Assembly (NCBI RefSeq): GCF_007991755.1
Contig: NZ_BJYY01000001.1
Coordinates: 124,001 to 188,000 of the forward strand
From: Cellulomonas aerilata
GTDB taxonomy: Bacteria; Actinomycetota; Actinomycetes; Actinomycetales; Cellulomonadaceae
DNA length: 64,000 nucleotides
Direction: 5' to 3'
The notes below the pieces were generated by a model. That model was not told the origin of the DNA. It saw only the letters and a list, made by a program, of their open reading frames with translations, and did not search any database. Each line of letters begins with the position of its first letter. Within the stretch, counting starts at the first letter, position 1. Shown in pieces: positions 46,801-55,629 of this stretch. Position numbers and translations under genes: made by a program.

Positions 46801-48532
46801 CGAGCGCATCCCGGCCGACGTCGTCTCCTCCCGGCACTTCGACACCTGGTGGAAGTCCGCCCGGCGCGAGAAGCCCGACCTGCTGGACTTCACGCTGAGC
46901 ATGCTCGTCGCCGACGACGCCGACGTGAGCGAGGCCGACTTCCCCTCCGTGTGGCCGCAGGGCGACCTCGAGCTGCCGCTCACCTACCAGTTCCAGCCGG
47001 GCACCGACGCCGACGGCGTCACCGTGCACGTCCCGCTCGTCGTCCTCAACCGGGTCCGTCCCGAGGGCTTCGACTGGATGGTGCCGGGGCTGCGCGAGGA
47101 GCTCGTGGTCGCGCTGATCCGGTCCCTGCCCAAGCCGGTCCGCGTGCAGCTCGTCCCCGCGCCGGACGTCGCCCGGGACGTCGTCGCCTGGATCGACGCG
47201 CACATGGCGGGCTGGGCGGACACCGTGCGGGCCGCCGACCTCGCGCCGTCGTTCCACGAGGCCGTCGCCTCCGCCGTGCGGGCGCTGCGGGACGTCGTCG
47301 TGCCGCCGGAGGCGTGGGACGACGAGCGCCTGCCCGCGCACCTGCGCCTGACGTTCCGGGTCGAGGAGGAGCGCGGCGGCGGCGCGGTCGTGCTGGACGA
47401 GGGCAAGGACCTGGTGGCGCTCCAGCGCCGACTGGCGGCACGCACCCAGGACGCCGTCCGGGTCGCGGTGCGGTCCGCCGTCCGCGACGCGATGCGGGAG
47501 GCCGCCCGCGACGGCGCGACCGCCGGCGCCGGCGCCGCGGGCACCCCGGACGGGACGGGCCCGGCCGGCACGGGCGACCACCACGCGGGCGACCCCGCCG
47601 CGCCGACGCTCCCGGCGCCGGTCGCCGAGCGCACCGGCCTGACGACGTGGCCCGCGGACGTGCCCGGCGGGCACCTGCCCGAGGCCGTCCAGACGAGCCT
47701 GCCGGGCGGGGTGGTCGTGCGCGGGTTCCCGGCCCTGGTCGAGGAGCCCGGACCCCGGCACGAGCCGACCGTCGCCCTGCGGGTCCTGGCCGATCCCATG
47801 CAGCAGGCGTCCGCGCACCGGCGCGGGGTCCGCCGGCTGCTGCTCGCCGAGACCGCGCTGGCCACGTCGCGGGTCACCACGCGGTGGAGCGGCACGCAGG
47901 CGCTGACGCTGGCCTCCAGCCCGTACCGGACGACGGAGGCGCTGGTCGCCGACGTCCAGCTCGCCGCCGTGGACGCGCTCATGTCCGAGCGGCCCGACGG
48001 CGGAGCCGTCCGGGACGCCGACGCGTACCGCGCCCTGCGCGACGCCGTCCGCCCACGCCTGGAGGACGTCGTCCACCGGGTCGTCACCGACCTCGTCGCG
48101 GCGCTCACCGCCGCGCGCGAGCTCGACGCCGCGGTCCGGTCCGGCACCAGCCTCGCGCTGCTGAACACCCTGCAGGACGTGCGCGAGCAGGCCGCGGCGC
48201 TCGTCCACGACGGGTTCGTCTCGGAGACGGGTGCCGAGCGCCTGCGGCACCTGACCCGGTACCTGCGCGCCGCGCAGCACCGGCTTGCCAAGGCGGCCGA
48301 CAACCCGAACCGGGACGCCGAGCTCGCCTGGAAGGTGCACGACCTCGAAGGGCTGCTGGACGCGGCGCGCGCCCGGGTCGCGGCGGGCCCGCCCGACCCG
48401 GCCAAGGTCGCGGCGCTGGCGGACGTGCGCTGGATGCTCGAGGAGCTGCGGGTCAGCCTGTTCGCGCAGGGGCTCGGGACGCCCTCGCCCGTGTCGGAGA
48501 AGCGGGTCCGCGCCGCCCTGGCCGCGATCTGA
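43805..48532 (+). CDS. hrpA: HrpA-type DEAH-box RNA helicase
   Basis: HrpA is a DEAH-box ATP-dependent RNA helicase implicated in mRNA processing and rescue of stalled ribosomes. The 1575-residue protein has Walker A GATGSGKTTQ near residue 138, DEAH in IIDEAHERS near 235, SAT in VVITSATID, and motif VI QRSGRCGR. The large C-terminal region contains the HrpA-specific DUF3418 domain. It is about 275 residues longer than E. coli HrpA. Extra length lies in the basic, Pro-rich head (first 90), a Gln-Asp-Pro/Gly repeat insert (nt about 45520-45620), an Ala/Thr/Pro insert (46010-46165) and another at 47500-47620. The start ATG 43805 is the first after the upstream non-coding gap. Confidence 0.93.
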   Translation: MSDVDRPAARPQPAPATAPGAPSPRPRRRRGSSGRGPRQQGAPRADRHPEGTSDPSTGDATRLSTVQRPDRTARPFRTRPHDPAELDRRQVARVARKAEVRRGVVVPPLAYPAELPVSGRRDDIAAAIRDHQVVIVAGATGSGKTTQLPKILLDLGRGRDGQIGHTQPRRIAARTVAERIAEEVGTELGQIVGYQVRFTDTSSDETLVRVMTDGILLAQIQRDPMLRGYDTLIIDEAHERSLNIDFILGYLTRLLPQRPDLKVVITSATIDSERFAAHFAGPPTAEHPDGVPAPVVEVTGRTYPVEIRYRPLSAEDVGAADDDLEPELGTPLRRRSSAGTGAPTAPREDRDLMTALTEAVDELCAEGPGDILVFLSGEREIRDAEDALTGALGPRVTDPRHPDAVEIVPLYARLSSAEQHRVFEPHRTRRVVLATNVAETSLTVPGIRYVIDPGTARISRFSKATKVQRLPIEPISQASANQRSGRCGRVAEGIAIRLYSEQDFASRPEYTEPEILRTSLAAVILQMVAVGVAATPDDVARFPFVEPPDVRAIRDGVQLLTELGALASRAPGTAGTAQDPVTQDGVAQDPSQDPAAQDGAAAPAQLLTETGRALAQLPMDPRLARMIVEGGRRGVAREVMVIAAALSIQDPRERPAEQRPQADQLHARFADPSSDFLSYLNLWQYVKDSQRELSGSAFRRLCRAEHLNYLRLREWQDVVTQLREMAKPLGIRVEPPRRPAEPGPGAPAPAATAATTPGTTTSSAAPRRRTAPGAAQDALASDTGDGTQSLRLDWDADRIHVSLLSGLLSQIGMQEVNDVRAAPKGGDRKPPPGKPRKGGRNEYVGARGVRFAIFPGSPLSRKPPAWVMAGELVETSRLWARDAARIQPEWAEELAAHLVRRTYSEPTWSTKQGAAMAFERVLLYGVPIVAQRRVLYAKVDPEHARELFIRHALVEGEWTTHHAFFHDNRALLAQAESLEHRARRRDLVVDDDALFAFYDERIPADVVSSRHFDTWWKSARREKPDLLDFTLSMLVADDADVSEADFPSVWPQGDLELPLTYQFQPGTDADGVTVHVPLVVLNRVRPEGFDWMVPGLREELVVALIRSLPKPVRVQLVPAPDVARDVVAWIDAHMAGWADTVRAADLAPSFHEAVASAVRALRDVVVPPEAWDDERLPAHLRLTFRVEEERGGGAVVLDEGKDLVALQRRLAARTQDAVRVAVRSAVRDAMREAARDGATAGAGAAGTPDGTGPAGTGDHHAGDPAAPTLPAPVAERTGLTTWPADVPGGHLPEAVQTSLPGGVVVRGFPALVEEPGPRHEPTVALRVLADPMQQASAHRRGVRRLLLAETALATSRVTTRWSGTQALTLASSPYRTTEALVADVQLAAVDALMSERPDGGAVRDADAYRALRDAVRPRLEDVVHRVVTDLVAALTAARELDAAVRSGTSLALLNTLQDVREQAAALVHDGFVSETGAERLRHLTRYLRAAQHRLAKAADNPNRDAELAWKVHDLEGLLDAARARVAAGPPDPAKVAALADVRWMLEELRVSLFAQGLGTPSPVSEKRVRAALAAI

Positions 48533-48596
48533 GCCCGCTGCGTCACCCCGGCCCTCGTGCGGACCCTGCCGGTCCCGCCGACCTAGCCTGACCGGC

Positions 48597-49607
48597 ATGG
48601 ATCCGCTGGACGCCCCCACGACCACGGCGGCCTGGTACGCCCGCTTCGCCGAGCAGGACACCCGTGACGCGTCGCCCGTGCTGAGCGAGTGGGCCGCCGG
48701 CATCGCCGGCGACGACCGGGTGCTCGCGCTGATCGACGCACTGCCCCGGCCCCGGCGCCAGCCGAACCTCGTCCTGGGCGCCGCCCGGTACCTCGGCGCA
48801 CCGGACGGGACCTGGCCGGACCTGCGGTCCTGGCTGCTCGCGCACTGGGAGGACGTCGCCGAGGTGACCGCCCGGCGGAGCACGCAGACCAACGAGGCCG
48901 GCCGCTGCGCGACCCTGCTGCCGCACCTGGCCGCGGTCGACGGCCCGGTCGCCCTCCTGGAGGTGGGCGCGTCCGCCGGGCTGTGCCTGCTCCCGGACCG
49001 GTACAGCTACCGGTACGACACCGTGGACGGCCCGGTCCGGCTGGACCCGCCGGACGGGCCCGGCCCGGTGGTCCTGCCGTGCCGCCTCGACCCGCCCGAC
49101 GACGTGCCCACCCGGCTGCCGGACGTGGCCTGGCGAGCGGGGATCGACCTGGCCCCCGTCGACGTCACCGACCCGGACGACCTGGCGTGGCTGTCGGCGC
49201 TGGTCTGGCCCGGTCAGGACGAGCGGCTGGCCCGGCTGCACGCCGCCGCCCGGCTCGTCGCGGCGGACCCGCCGAGGATCGTGCGCGGCGACCTCGTGGA
49301 GGCGCTGGAGCGGACCGCCGCCCAGGCACCGTCCGGCGCCCGCCTCGTCGTCCTCCACACCGCCGTGCTCGCCTACCTCCCCGAGGCCCGGCGCACCGAG
49401 TTCGTCCGACGGGTGCGGGACCTGGACGCGACCTGGATCAGCAACGAGTCACCGGGCGTCCTGACCTACGACGGCTGGACCGACCCGCCGGCACCGCAGG
49501 TGGGGAGCCGCAACGTCCTGGCCGTCGACGGCGTCCCGCGGGCCCTGACCGGTCAGCACGGCGCCACGTGGTCCGCGCTGCCCACCCCGCCGGACCGGCG
49601 CGCCTGA
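48597..49607 (+). CDS. DUF2332 family protein
   Basis: This 336-residue protein of unknown function belongs to DUF2332, common in actinobacteria. Typical features: WYARFAEQDTRDASPVLSEWA, TQTNEAGRCATLLPHLA, LLEVGASAGLCLLPDRYSY (which resembles a Rossmann nucleotide or SAM-binding loop), VLHTAVLAYLPE and WISNESPGVL. A methyltransferase-like fold is possible, but catalysis is not shown. A TAGCCT hexamer lies seven bases before the ATG, so the mRNA may have almost no leader. It converges on a small hypothetical gene. Confidence 0.85.
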   Translation: MDPLDAPTTTAAWYARFAEQDTRDASPVLSEWAAGIAGDDRVLALIDALPRPRRQPNLVLGAARYLGAPDGTWPDLRSWLLAHWEDVAEVTARRSTQTNEAGRCATLLPHLAAVDGPVALLEVGASAGLCLLPDRYSYRYDTVDGPVRLDPPDGPGPVVLPCRLDPPDDVPTRLPDVAWRAGIDLAPVDVTDPDDLAWLSALVWPGQDERLARLHAAARLVAADPPRIVRGDLVEALERTAAQAPSGARLVVLHTAVLAYLPEARRTEFVRRVRDLDATWISNESPGVLTYDGWTDPPAPQVGSRNVLAVDGVPRALTGQHGATWSALPTPPDRRA

Positions 49608-49630
49608 CGGCCCGGCCGGCCGGCGCGCCG

Positions 49631-49653
49631 AGCGACCCGGCGAGCCGGGCGCT
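49631..49653. terminator. Hairpin between convergent genes
   Basis: Stem AGCG-CCCGG/CCGGG-CGCT with one bulged A and a CGAG loop, located between the DUF2332 stop and the stop of the small minus-strand gene. Confidence 0.45.
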
Positions 49654-49662
49654 GGCAGCCGG

Positions 49663-49902
49663 TCAGTCCGCCGGCGCGTGGTCCGGGCGGCCGCCGAGCA
49701 GCACCCGCGTCATCGCGTTGCGCGTGTCCAGCAGCTCGTCCAGCGCCCCGCGCAGGTCCGCCGTGGTGACGTCGGGCAGCCGCTCCGGACGCCCGGGGTC
49801 ACCGCCCGGCCCGGCGGCGTCCGGACCGCCCAGCTCGACGACCACGCTGCCCCCGACCGCGGCCGGACCGCCCCCGACGTGCGCTGCGGTGTGCTGCGAC
49901 AT
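49663..49902 (-). CDS. Small hypothetical protein, 79 aa
   Basis: This small acidic protein has a Gly/Ala-rich first half (AAHVGGGPAAVGGSVVVELGG) and a helical second half (TTADLRGALDELLDTRNAMT). ATG 49902 was chosen because GGGAGGG lies just upstream; the frame is open to 49980 but with odd composition. No domain is recognised. It is divergent from the methyltransferase. Confidence 0.5.
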   Translation of the reverse strand: MSQHTAAHVGGGPAAVGGSVVVELGGPDAAGPGGDPGRPERLPDVTTADLRGALDELLDTRNAMTRVLLGGRPDHAPAD

Positions 49903-50021
49903 GCGTCCCTCCCGGTCCCCGTGGCCGCCCGCCGTCGCGCGACCCTGGCCGCACGCTAGCGCCCGGAACCGGTCGCCCACCCCGTCGGGCCGACCGGACC
50001 AGGAGTCGCCCGGATCGGAGC

Positions 50022-50762
50022 ATGATGCGTCGGGTGAGCCAGACCGGACCGTCCCGCCACGGCGACCACGGCGACGACGGCGACGACCACGGCGGCGACC
50101 CGGGCGGCGGCGGTCCCCAGGACCGGCCGCACCCCGTGTTCGCCCGCCTGTACGCGCGGGCCAGCGCGCGGATGGACGCCGAGGGCCTGGCGGACCTGCG
50201 CGCGGAGCTCGTGCGCGGGCTGGCCGGGACGGTGGTGGAGGTCGGCGCCGGGAACGGGCGGATGTTCGCCCACTACCCGCCGGGCGTCACCCGGGTCCAG
50301 GCCGTGGAGCCCGAGCCGAGCCTGCGGGCGCTCGCGACGGCGGCCGCGGCGTCGGCGCCCGTGCCGGTCACCGTCCGGCCGGGGACGGCCGAGCGGCTCC
50401 CGCTGCCCGACCGCAGCGCGGACGCCGCCGTCCTGTGCCTGGTGCTGTGCTCCGTCGCGGACCCGCGTGCCGCGGTGGCGGAGGTCGTCCGCGTCCTGCG
50501 TCCCGGCGGGACCGTGCGGTTCCTCGAGCACGCCGTCGCGCCCACCCGCGGGCTGCGGGTGGTCCAGCGGACCCTGGACGCGACCGTGTGGCCGCTGCTC
50601 ACCGGCGGCTGCCACACCTCCCGAGACCCGGTGGGCACCCTCACGGCGGCCGGCGTCGCGGTCACCGACCTGCGTGCGCTGCGGTACCCGGTGACGCAGG
50701 TGCCCACCCCGGTCACCCACCACGTGCTGGGCAGCGCCCGGACGCCGGGCGGTGCGCCCTAG
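50022..50762 (+). CDS. SAM-dependent class I methyltransferase
   Basis: This 246-residue protein has a methyltransferase fold: VVEVGAGNGRMFAHYP as the SAM-binding motif I, VEPEPSLRALA for the acidic motif II, GTAERLPLPDRSADAAV (motif post II) and EVVRVLRPGGTVRFLEH (motif III). The first 35 residues are His/Asp/Gly-rich and probably disordered. It is similar to UbiE-like phospholipid or quinone methyltransferases. The ATG at 50022 has GGAG five bases upstream; GTG 50034 is an alternative. Its substrate is unknown. The next gene begins about ten bases after the stop, so both likely share a transcript. Confidence 0.85.
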   Translation: MMRRVSQTGPSRHGDHGDDGDDHGGDPGGGGPQDRPHPVFARLYARASARMDAEGLADLRAELVRGLAGTVVEVGAGNGRMFAHYPPGVTRVQAVEPEPSLRALATAAAASAPVPVTVRPGTAERLPLPDRSADAAVLCLVLCSVADPRAAVAEVVRVLRPGGTVRFLEHAVAPTRGLRVVQRTLDATVWPLLTGGCHTSRDPVGTLTAAGVAVTDLRALRYPVTQVPTPVTHHVLGSARTPGGAP

Positions 50763-50772
50763 GGTGCTGGCC

Positions 50773-51387
50773 ATGCCGCCCATGACGCCCCCCGCCCCGC
50801 GCACACCCGGCGCCTCCCCCGCGCCTGCCAGGGCCCACACGCGCGCCCACACCGGGATGGTCGGCGACGACGCGATGGCGGCCGCCACCGGCGAGCCGCG
50901 GGCGCACTGGTTCGCGCTGCTCGACGGGCAGGGCGCGACCGGCTGGTCGCACCGCGACATCGCCGCCTGGCTGGTCGTGGCCCAGGGGGTGGACGCGTGG
51001 TGGGCCCAGGGGATCACGGTCGGCTACGAGCAGGAGCGCGGTATGCGGGCGCCCGGGCAGCGCGCCGACGGCCTGTTCGAGTCGAGCGCGTCCAGGACCG
51101 TGGCGCTCCCGGTCGGCGACGCGTACCGGCTGCTCGCCGACGACGCGGCCCGCGAGCGCTGGCTGGACGTGCCGGTGGAGGTCACCGGCCGGACGGCGGA
51201 GCGCTCGGTCCGCTGGACCATGCCGGACGGCTCGCGCGTCGTGGTCCGGGTGCAGGCGGTCCGGGACGACGCGACCCGGGTCGCGGTCCAGCACCGCCGC
51301 CTGGCCGACGCGGCGGCCGTCAGCGCCGCGAAGGCGTCCTGGGCGGACCGCCTCGCCCGCCTCGGCGCCCTCGCCGCGGTGCGCTGA
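50773..51387 (+). CDS. DUF4287/SRPBCC-domain protein
   Basis: This 204-residue protein combines two parts. The first (about 25-85) has MVGDDAMAAATGEPRAHWFALLD and WSHRDIAAWLV, which resemble the small DUF4287 helical domain. The second (about 95-200) has ASRTVALPVGDAYRLLADDAARERWL, similar to START/SRPBCC (AHSA1-like) ligand-binding proteins. The start ATG 50773 follows a TAGGGT hexamer by eight bases; an in-frame GTG at 50752 overlaps the methyltransferase. Function unknown. Confidence 0.75.
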   Translation: MPPMTPPAPRTPGASPAPARAHTRAHTGMVGDDAMAAATGEPRAHWFALLDGQGATGWSHRDIAAWLVVAQGVDAWWAQGITVGYEQERGMRAPGQRADGLFESSASRTVALPVGDAYRLLADDAARERWLDVPVEVTGRTAERSVRWTMPDGSRVVVRVQAVRDDATRVAVQHRRLADAAAVSAAKASWADRLARLGALAAVR

Positions 51388-51404
51388 CCCGCCCGCCGGG
51401 GTCG

Positions 51405-51433
51405 TTGCCCGGGCCAGGACGCGCGCCTATGCT
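51405..51433 (+). promoter_or_regulatory. Housekeeping sigma promoter for metF-metE
   Basis: TTGCCC (51405-51410), a 17-base spacer and TATGCT (51428-51433) form the best vegetative promoter in the window. The start of transcription would be about 51440, directly before the riboswitch. Confidence 0.7.
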
Positions 51434-51440
51434 CGCGCAC

Positions 51441-51531
51441 ACCATCCAGAGCGGCTGAGAGACCCGGCTCGACGACGCCGCAGCAACCCCCCTCGCTCGG
51501 AGGGAGTGGGTGCTTCGGCCGGGAGCGATGG
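51441..51531 (+). promoter_or_regulatory. SAM-I (S-box) riboswitch
   Basis: This 91-base leader matches the S-box aptamer: ATCCAGAGCGGCTGAGAGA, GACGACGCCGCAGCAACC, a P3-type stem CCCTCGCTCGGAGGG, GGTGCTTC and the closing GATGG. Helix P1 pairs CCATC (51442-51446) with GATGG (51527-51531). The last two G of P1 are the first bases of the metF ribosome binding site GGAGAG (51530-51535), so SAM binding should block translation directly; no separate terminator is seen. It controls the metF-metE operon. Confidence 0.85.
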
Positions 51532-51537
51532 AGAGCC

Positions 51538-52593
51538 ATGCCCGCACCCGTACCCGCACGCCGCCCGGGGCTCACGCACGGCCCCGCGGCGATCGACCGT
51601 CCGACCGTGTCCTTCGAGCTGTTCCCACCCCGCACGCCGGAGGCCACCGCGACGCTGTGGCGCACCGTCGAGGCGCTCGCCCGCGTGCGCCCGGACTTCA
51701 TGTCGGTGACCTACGGCGCGTCCGGGTCCACCCGGGCCACCACGCGCGAGCTCGTCCGGCGGCTGCTCGCCGAGACGCACGTGCTGCCGATCGCGCACCT
51801 GACCTGCGTGGGCGCCACGCGTCGGGACCTCGTCACGGTCATCGAGGAGTTCCTCGACGAGGGCGTGCGGACGTTCCTCGCCCTGCGCGGGGACCCGCCC
51901 ACCGGCGCCGCCGAGTGGCGCCCGCACCCCGGCGGGCTCACCCGCGCCTCCGAGCTCGTCGAGCTCATCCGCGAGGTGGAGCACGCCCGGTGCGGCTCGT
52001 CGGCGAGTGGTGCGCTGCGCGGGGCGGCGCACAAGCTGAGCATCGCCGTGGCCGCGTTCCCGACCGGCCACCCCGGCCCGGAGTCCCCCGAGGAGCGGCG
52101 CGCGCGGGACCTGCAGTCCCTCGTCGCCAAGCAGGCCGCCGGGGCCGACTTCGCCATCACCCAGGTGTTCTTCGACGCCCGGACCTACCTCGACCTCGTG
52201 CGGGACGCGCGCGCCCTCGGCGTGAGCATCCCGATCCTGGCCGGCGTGTTCCCCACGACCGACCCCGCCCGGCTGCTGCGCCTGGAGCAGATGACCGGGG
52301 TGACCGTCCCGGCGGACCTGCTCGGCCGCCTGCTGGCCACCGACGACGAGGACGAGCGGCACCGCATCGGCACCCGCGCCAGCGTCGACCTCGCCAACGC
52401 CGTGCTGGACGGCGGGGCCCCCGGTCTGCACGTCTACACGTTCAACCGGCACCGGGCCGCGCTCGCCCTCGTGGAAGGCGCGGGGCTGGCGGAGGCGTCG
52501 GTCGCCGGGCCGTCCCGGCCGCTCGGACCGCCACCCCCGATCCCGTCCGTCATCCCCCACCCGCACGACCTCGAGACCCAAGGAGCTCCATGA
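51538..52593 (+). CDS. metF: 5,10-methylenetetrahydrofolate reductase
   Basis: MetF reduces methylene-THF to methyl-THF with FAD, supplying the methyl group for methionine synthesis. The 351-residue protein has [18 protein letters not shown] at the barrel start, with the catalytic Glu, then [48 protein letters not shown] and [18 protein letters not shown]. It is about 50 residues longer than E. coli MetF because of short N- and C-terminal extensions. ATG 51538 follows GGAGAG, part of the SAM riboswitch. The stop overlaps metE by four bases. Confidence 0.94.
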   Translation: MPAPVPARRPGLTHGPAAIDRPTVSFELFPPRTPEATATLWRTVEALARVRPDFMSVTYGASGSTRATTRELVRRLLAETHVLPIAHLTCVGATRRDLVTVIEEFLDEGVRTFLALRGDPPTGAAEWRPHPGGLTRASELVELIREVEHARCGSSASGALRGAAHKLSIAVAAFPTGHPGPESPEERRARDLQSLVAKQAAGADFAITQVFFDARTYLDLVRDARALGVSIPILAGVFPTTDPARLLRLEQMTGVTVPADLLGRLLATDDEDERHRIGTRASVDLANAVLDGGAPGLHVYTFNRHRAALALVEGAGLAEASVAGPSRPLGPPPPIPSVIPHPHDLETQGAP

Positions 52594-54962
52594 GCGCGTG
52601 TCCGTTCCCGGCGGCGACCGTCCTCGGCTATCCCCGCATCGGCCCCCGCCGGGAGCTCAAGAAGGCGATCGAGGCGTTCTGGTCCGGCCGCGCCGACGCC
52701 GGCGACGTGGAGCGGACCGGCGCCGCGCTGCGCACCCGCACCCGGACGCGGCTGGCCGAGCTCGGGCTGCCGACGGACGCACCGGCGATCCCGTCGTCGT
52801 TCTCGTTCTACGACCAGGTGCTCGACGCCGCGGTGACCGTGGGGGCGCTGCCGGAGCGGTTCGCGCACCTCGCACCCGCCGACGGCGCCGGGGACCCGGG
52901 GCAGAGCCCCACCGGCCTCGACCTGGCGGCGTACTCGGTGCTCGCCCGCGGCACCGAGGGACTGGCGCCGCTGGAGATGACGAAGTGGTTCGACACGAAC
53001 TACCACTACCTCGTCCCGGAGATCGGCCCGGCCACGCCGCTGCGGTACGCCGACGACCGCGTGGTCCGCGAGGTCGCCGAGGGGCTCGCCGAGGGCGTCG
53101 CGACCCGGCCCGTCGTCGTCGGCCCGGTGACGCTGCTGCTGCTGTCCAAGACGTCGGCCGACGCGCCCGACGGCTTCCACCCGCTCGACCGGCTGGACGA
53201 CCTGCTGCCCGTCTACGCCCGGCTGCTGCGCGAGCTCGCCGCGGCCGGCGCGACCTGGGTGCAGCTGGACGAGCCGGCGCTGGTCTCCGACCTGCTCGAC
53301 GTCCCCGCCGGGCAGGTGCACCGCGCGCTCGAGCGGGCGCTGGCCGCGCTGACCACCGACCTGCCCGCGGACCAGCGGCCCTGCGTCCTGGTCACGGCCC
53401 CGTACGGCGACGTCGGCGACGCGCTCGGGGTCCTGGCCGCGTCCGACGTCGACGCGATCGGGCTCGACCTCGTGCGCGGCGCCGTCCCGGCCGGGCCGGT
53501 GGCCGGGCTGGCCGGCAAGACCGTGGTCGCGGGCGTGGTGGACGGGCACAACGTCTGGCGCACCGACCTGGCCGCCGCCCTGGACCGGCTGACCGGGCTG
53601 CGCGAGGCGCTCGGCCCGGACGTCGCGGTCACCGTGTCGACGTCCACGTCGCTGCTGCACGTGCCGCACGACGTCGACGACGAGCCGGACCTCGACCCCA
53701 CGCTGCGGACCTGGCTGGCGTTCGCCGACCAGAAGGTGCGCGAGGTGGTCGCCCTGGCCCGCGGCCTGACCGAGGGCCCGGACGCGGTCGCCGACCACCT
53801 CACGGCCGCGTCCGTCGCCCACGGGACCCGCCGGACCGCCGACGGCGTCGTCCGCCCCCAGGTGCGCGACCGGCTGGCCTCCCTGACCGGCGACGCGCTG
53901 CGCCGCTCGGACTACCCGGTGCGGCGGGCCGCGCAGGAGGCCCGGCTGGACCTGCCGCCGCTGCCCACCACGACCATCGGGTCGTTCCCGCAGACCGCCG
54001 AGATCCGCGCCGCGCGGGCGGCGCACGCCCGCGGCGCGCTGAGCACCGCCGACTACGAGGACGCGATGCGCGCCGAGATCCGCCGGGTGGTGGCGCTGCA
54101 GGAGGACATCGGCCTGGACGTCGTCGTGCACGGCGAGGCGGAGCGCAACGACATGGTGCAGTACTTCGCCGAGCAGCTCACGGGGTTCGCCGCGACGGTC
54201 AACGGCTGGGTGCAGTCCTACGGCTCGCGCTGCGTGCGGCCGCCGATCCTGTGGGGGGACGTCAGCCGGCCGGCGCCCATGACGGTCGGCTGGTCCACGT
54301 ACGCCGCGTCGCTCACCACCAAGCCGGTCAAGGGCATGCTCACGGGTCCGGTGACGATCCTGGCGTGGTCGTTCGTGCGCGACGACCAGCCGCTCGCCGA
54401 CACCGCCCGCCAGGTCGCCCTGGCGCTGCGGGACGAGATCGGCGACCTCGAGGCCGCCGGCATCGCGGTGATCCAGGTCGACGAGCCCGCGCTGCGCGAG
54501 CTGCTGCCCCTGCGCACCGTGGACCACCCGGCCTACCTCGACTGGTCGGTGACGGCCTTCCGGCTGGCGACCTCCGGCGTGCGCGACGAGACCCAGGTCC
54601 ACACGCACCTGTGCTACTCGGAGTTCGGGCAGGTCATCGGCGCGATCGACGGCCTGGACGCGGACGTCACGAGCGTGGAGGCGGCCCGGTCGCGGATGGA
54701 GATCCTCGTCGACCTCGCGGACCAAGGGTACCCGCGGGGCATCGGCCCCGGGGTGTACGACATCCACTCCCCGCGGGTCCCGAGCGAGGACGAGATCACG
54801 TCGCTGCTCACCGAGGCGGTCCGCTCGGTCGACCCGACGCTGCTGTGGGTCAACCCGGACTGCGGGCTCAAGACCCGCCGCTACGAGGAGGTGGACCCGG
54901 CGCTGCGGCACCTGGTCGGCGCCGCGCGGACGGTCAGGGCGACGCTGGCCACACGGGTCTGA
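52590..54962 (+). CDS. metE: Cobalamin-independent methionine synthase
   Basis: MetE transfers the methyl group from methyl-THF (polyglutamate) to homocysteine. The 790-residue protein has both barrels: [21 protein letters not shown] at the start, [17 protein letters not shown], and in the C-terminal catalytic barrel [53 protein letters not shown] and [11 protein letters not shown]. The His and Cys of HTHLCYSE, the Glu and the last Cys are the zinc ligands. It is coupled to metF by ATGA. A strong hairpin follows. Confidence 0.96.
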   Translation: MSACPFPAATVLGYPRIGPRRELKKAIEAFWSGRADAGDVERTGAALRTRTRTRLAELGLPTDAPAIPSSFSFYDQVLDAAVTVGALPERFAHLAPADGAGDPGQSPTGLDLAAYSVLARGTEGLAPLEMTKWFDTNYHYLVPEIGPATPLRYADDRVVREVAEGLAEGVATRPVVVGPVTLLLLSKTSADAPDGFHPLDRLDDLLPVYARLLRELAAAGATWVQLDEPALVSDLLDVPAGQVHRALERALAALTTDLPADQRPCVLVTAPYGDVGDALGVLAASDVDAIGLDLVRGAVPAGPVAGLAGKTVVAGVVDGHNVWRTDLAAALDRLTGLREALGPDVAVTVSTSTSLLHVPHDVDDEPDLDPTLRTWLAFADQKVREVVALARGLTEGPDAVADHLTAASVAHGTRRTADGVVRPQVRDRLASLTGDALRRSDYPVRRAAQEARLDLPPLPTTTIGSFPQTAEIRAARAAHARGALSTADYEDAMRAEIRRVVALQEDIGLDVVVHGEAERNDMVQYFAEQLTGFAATVNGWVQSYGSRCVRPPILWGDVSRPAPMTVGWSTYAASLTTKPVKGMLTGPVTILAWSFVRDDQPLADTARQVALALRDEIGDLEAAGIAVIQVDEPALRELLPLRTVDHPAYLDWSVTAFRLATSGVRDETQVHTHLCYSEFGQVIGAIDGLDADVTSVEAARSRMEILVDLADQGYPRGIGPGVYDIHSPRVPSEDEITSLLTEAVRSVDPTLLWVNPDCGLKTRRYEEVDPALRHLVGAARTVRATLATRV

Positions 54963-55045
54963 CCGCACGTCCGGTCCAGGTCGACCGGGGTCATGTCCTG
55001 ACCAGTGGATCGGTCTCGCCGTGGGACCAGCGCCGCCGGTCCGGT

Positions 55046-55076
55046 GGGGCACGGCGGTGTGCGGCCGCCGTGCCCC
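55046..55076. terminator. Strong hairpin between convergent metE and hsp20
   Basis: Perfect 12-bp stem GGGGCACGGCGG/CCGCCGTGCCCC with a seven-base loop. It ends seven bases from the hsp20 stop and 83 bases after metE, and could end both transcripts. Confidence 0.65.
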
Positions 55077-55082
55077 GAGGCG

Positions 55083-55535
55083 TCAGCCCTGCGTCGACGG
55101 CGCCGAGCTGTTGATCTGCTTGGCGTCCGCGCCGGACGCCACGTGCTGCACCTCGACGCGGCGCGGCTTGGACTCCTCGGCCACCGGGATGGTCAGCGTC
55201 AGCACGCCGTCGGCGTACGTCGCGCCCATCTTGTCCAGGGCGAGACCGCGCCCGACGGTGAGCTGACGCGCGTACGTGCCGCTGGGCCGCTCGTTGACGA
55301 GCCACTGGACGTCCTGCTCGGTCCGCGAGGTCCGCTGCGCGCGGATCGTCAGCGTGCGGTCCTCGATGTTGACGTCGATCGTCCCCGGGTCGGCACCGGG
55401 CAGGTCGACGTGCAGGACGTAGTGGTCGCCGGACCGGTAGAGGTCCATCGGCATCGTGCCGGCCGCCTTGGCCGAGCCGAACACCTGCCCCATCAGGCGG
55501 TCCATCTCCTGGAAGGGGTCGTAACGCGTAGCCAC
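55083..55535 (-). CDS. Hsp20-family small heat shock protein
   Basis: This 150-residue holdase has an alpha-crystallin domain (about 38-130): MDLYRSGDHYVLHVDLPGAD, GTIDVNIEDRTLTIRAQR, and the C-terminal GVLTLTIPVAE with the I-x-I-like anchor. The first residues ATRYDPFQEMDRLMGQVF are typical of actinobacterial Hsp20/IbpA proteins. I chose GTG 55535, six bases after AGGAGG; the nearer ATG 55541 would be only two bases from it. A CIRCE element lies about 95 bases upstream and a hairpin is in the leader (55561-55579). Confidence 0.93.
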   Translation of the reverse strand: MATRYDPFQEMDRLMGQVFGSAKAAGTMPMDLYRSGDHYVLHVDLPGADPGTIDVNIEDRTLTIRAQRTSRTEQDVQWLVNERPSGTYARQLTVGRGLALDKMGATYADGVLTLTIPVAEESKPRRVEVQHVASGADAKQINSSAPSTQG

Positions 55536-55560
55536 ACCCATCACCTCCTCGTCCCACGAA

Positions 55561-55579
55561 GGCCCCGGCCGCCGGGGCC
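55561..55579 (-). other. Hairpin in the hsp20 5' leader
   Basis: Perfect 8-bp stem GGCCCCGG/CCGGGGCC with a CCG loop, 25 bases before the start codon. It does not overlap the ribosome binding site. Confidence 0.4.
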
Positions 55580-55629
55580 CGGATGCTCCCGGTCCGGAGG
55601 TCCCCGGCCCGGGTGGCTACAGCGATTTT

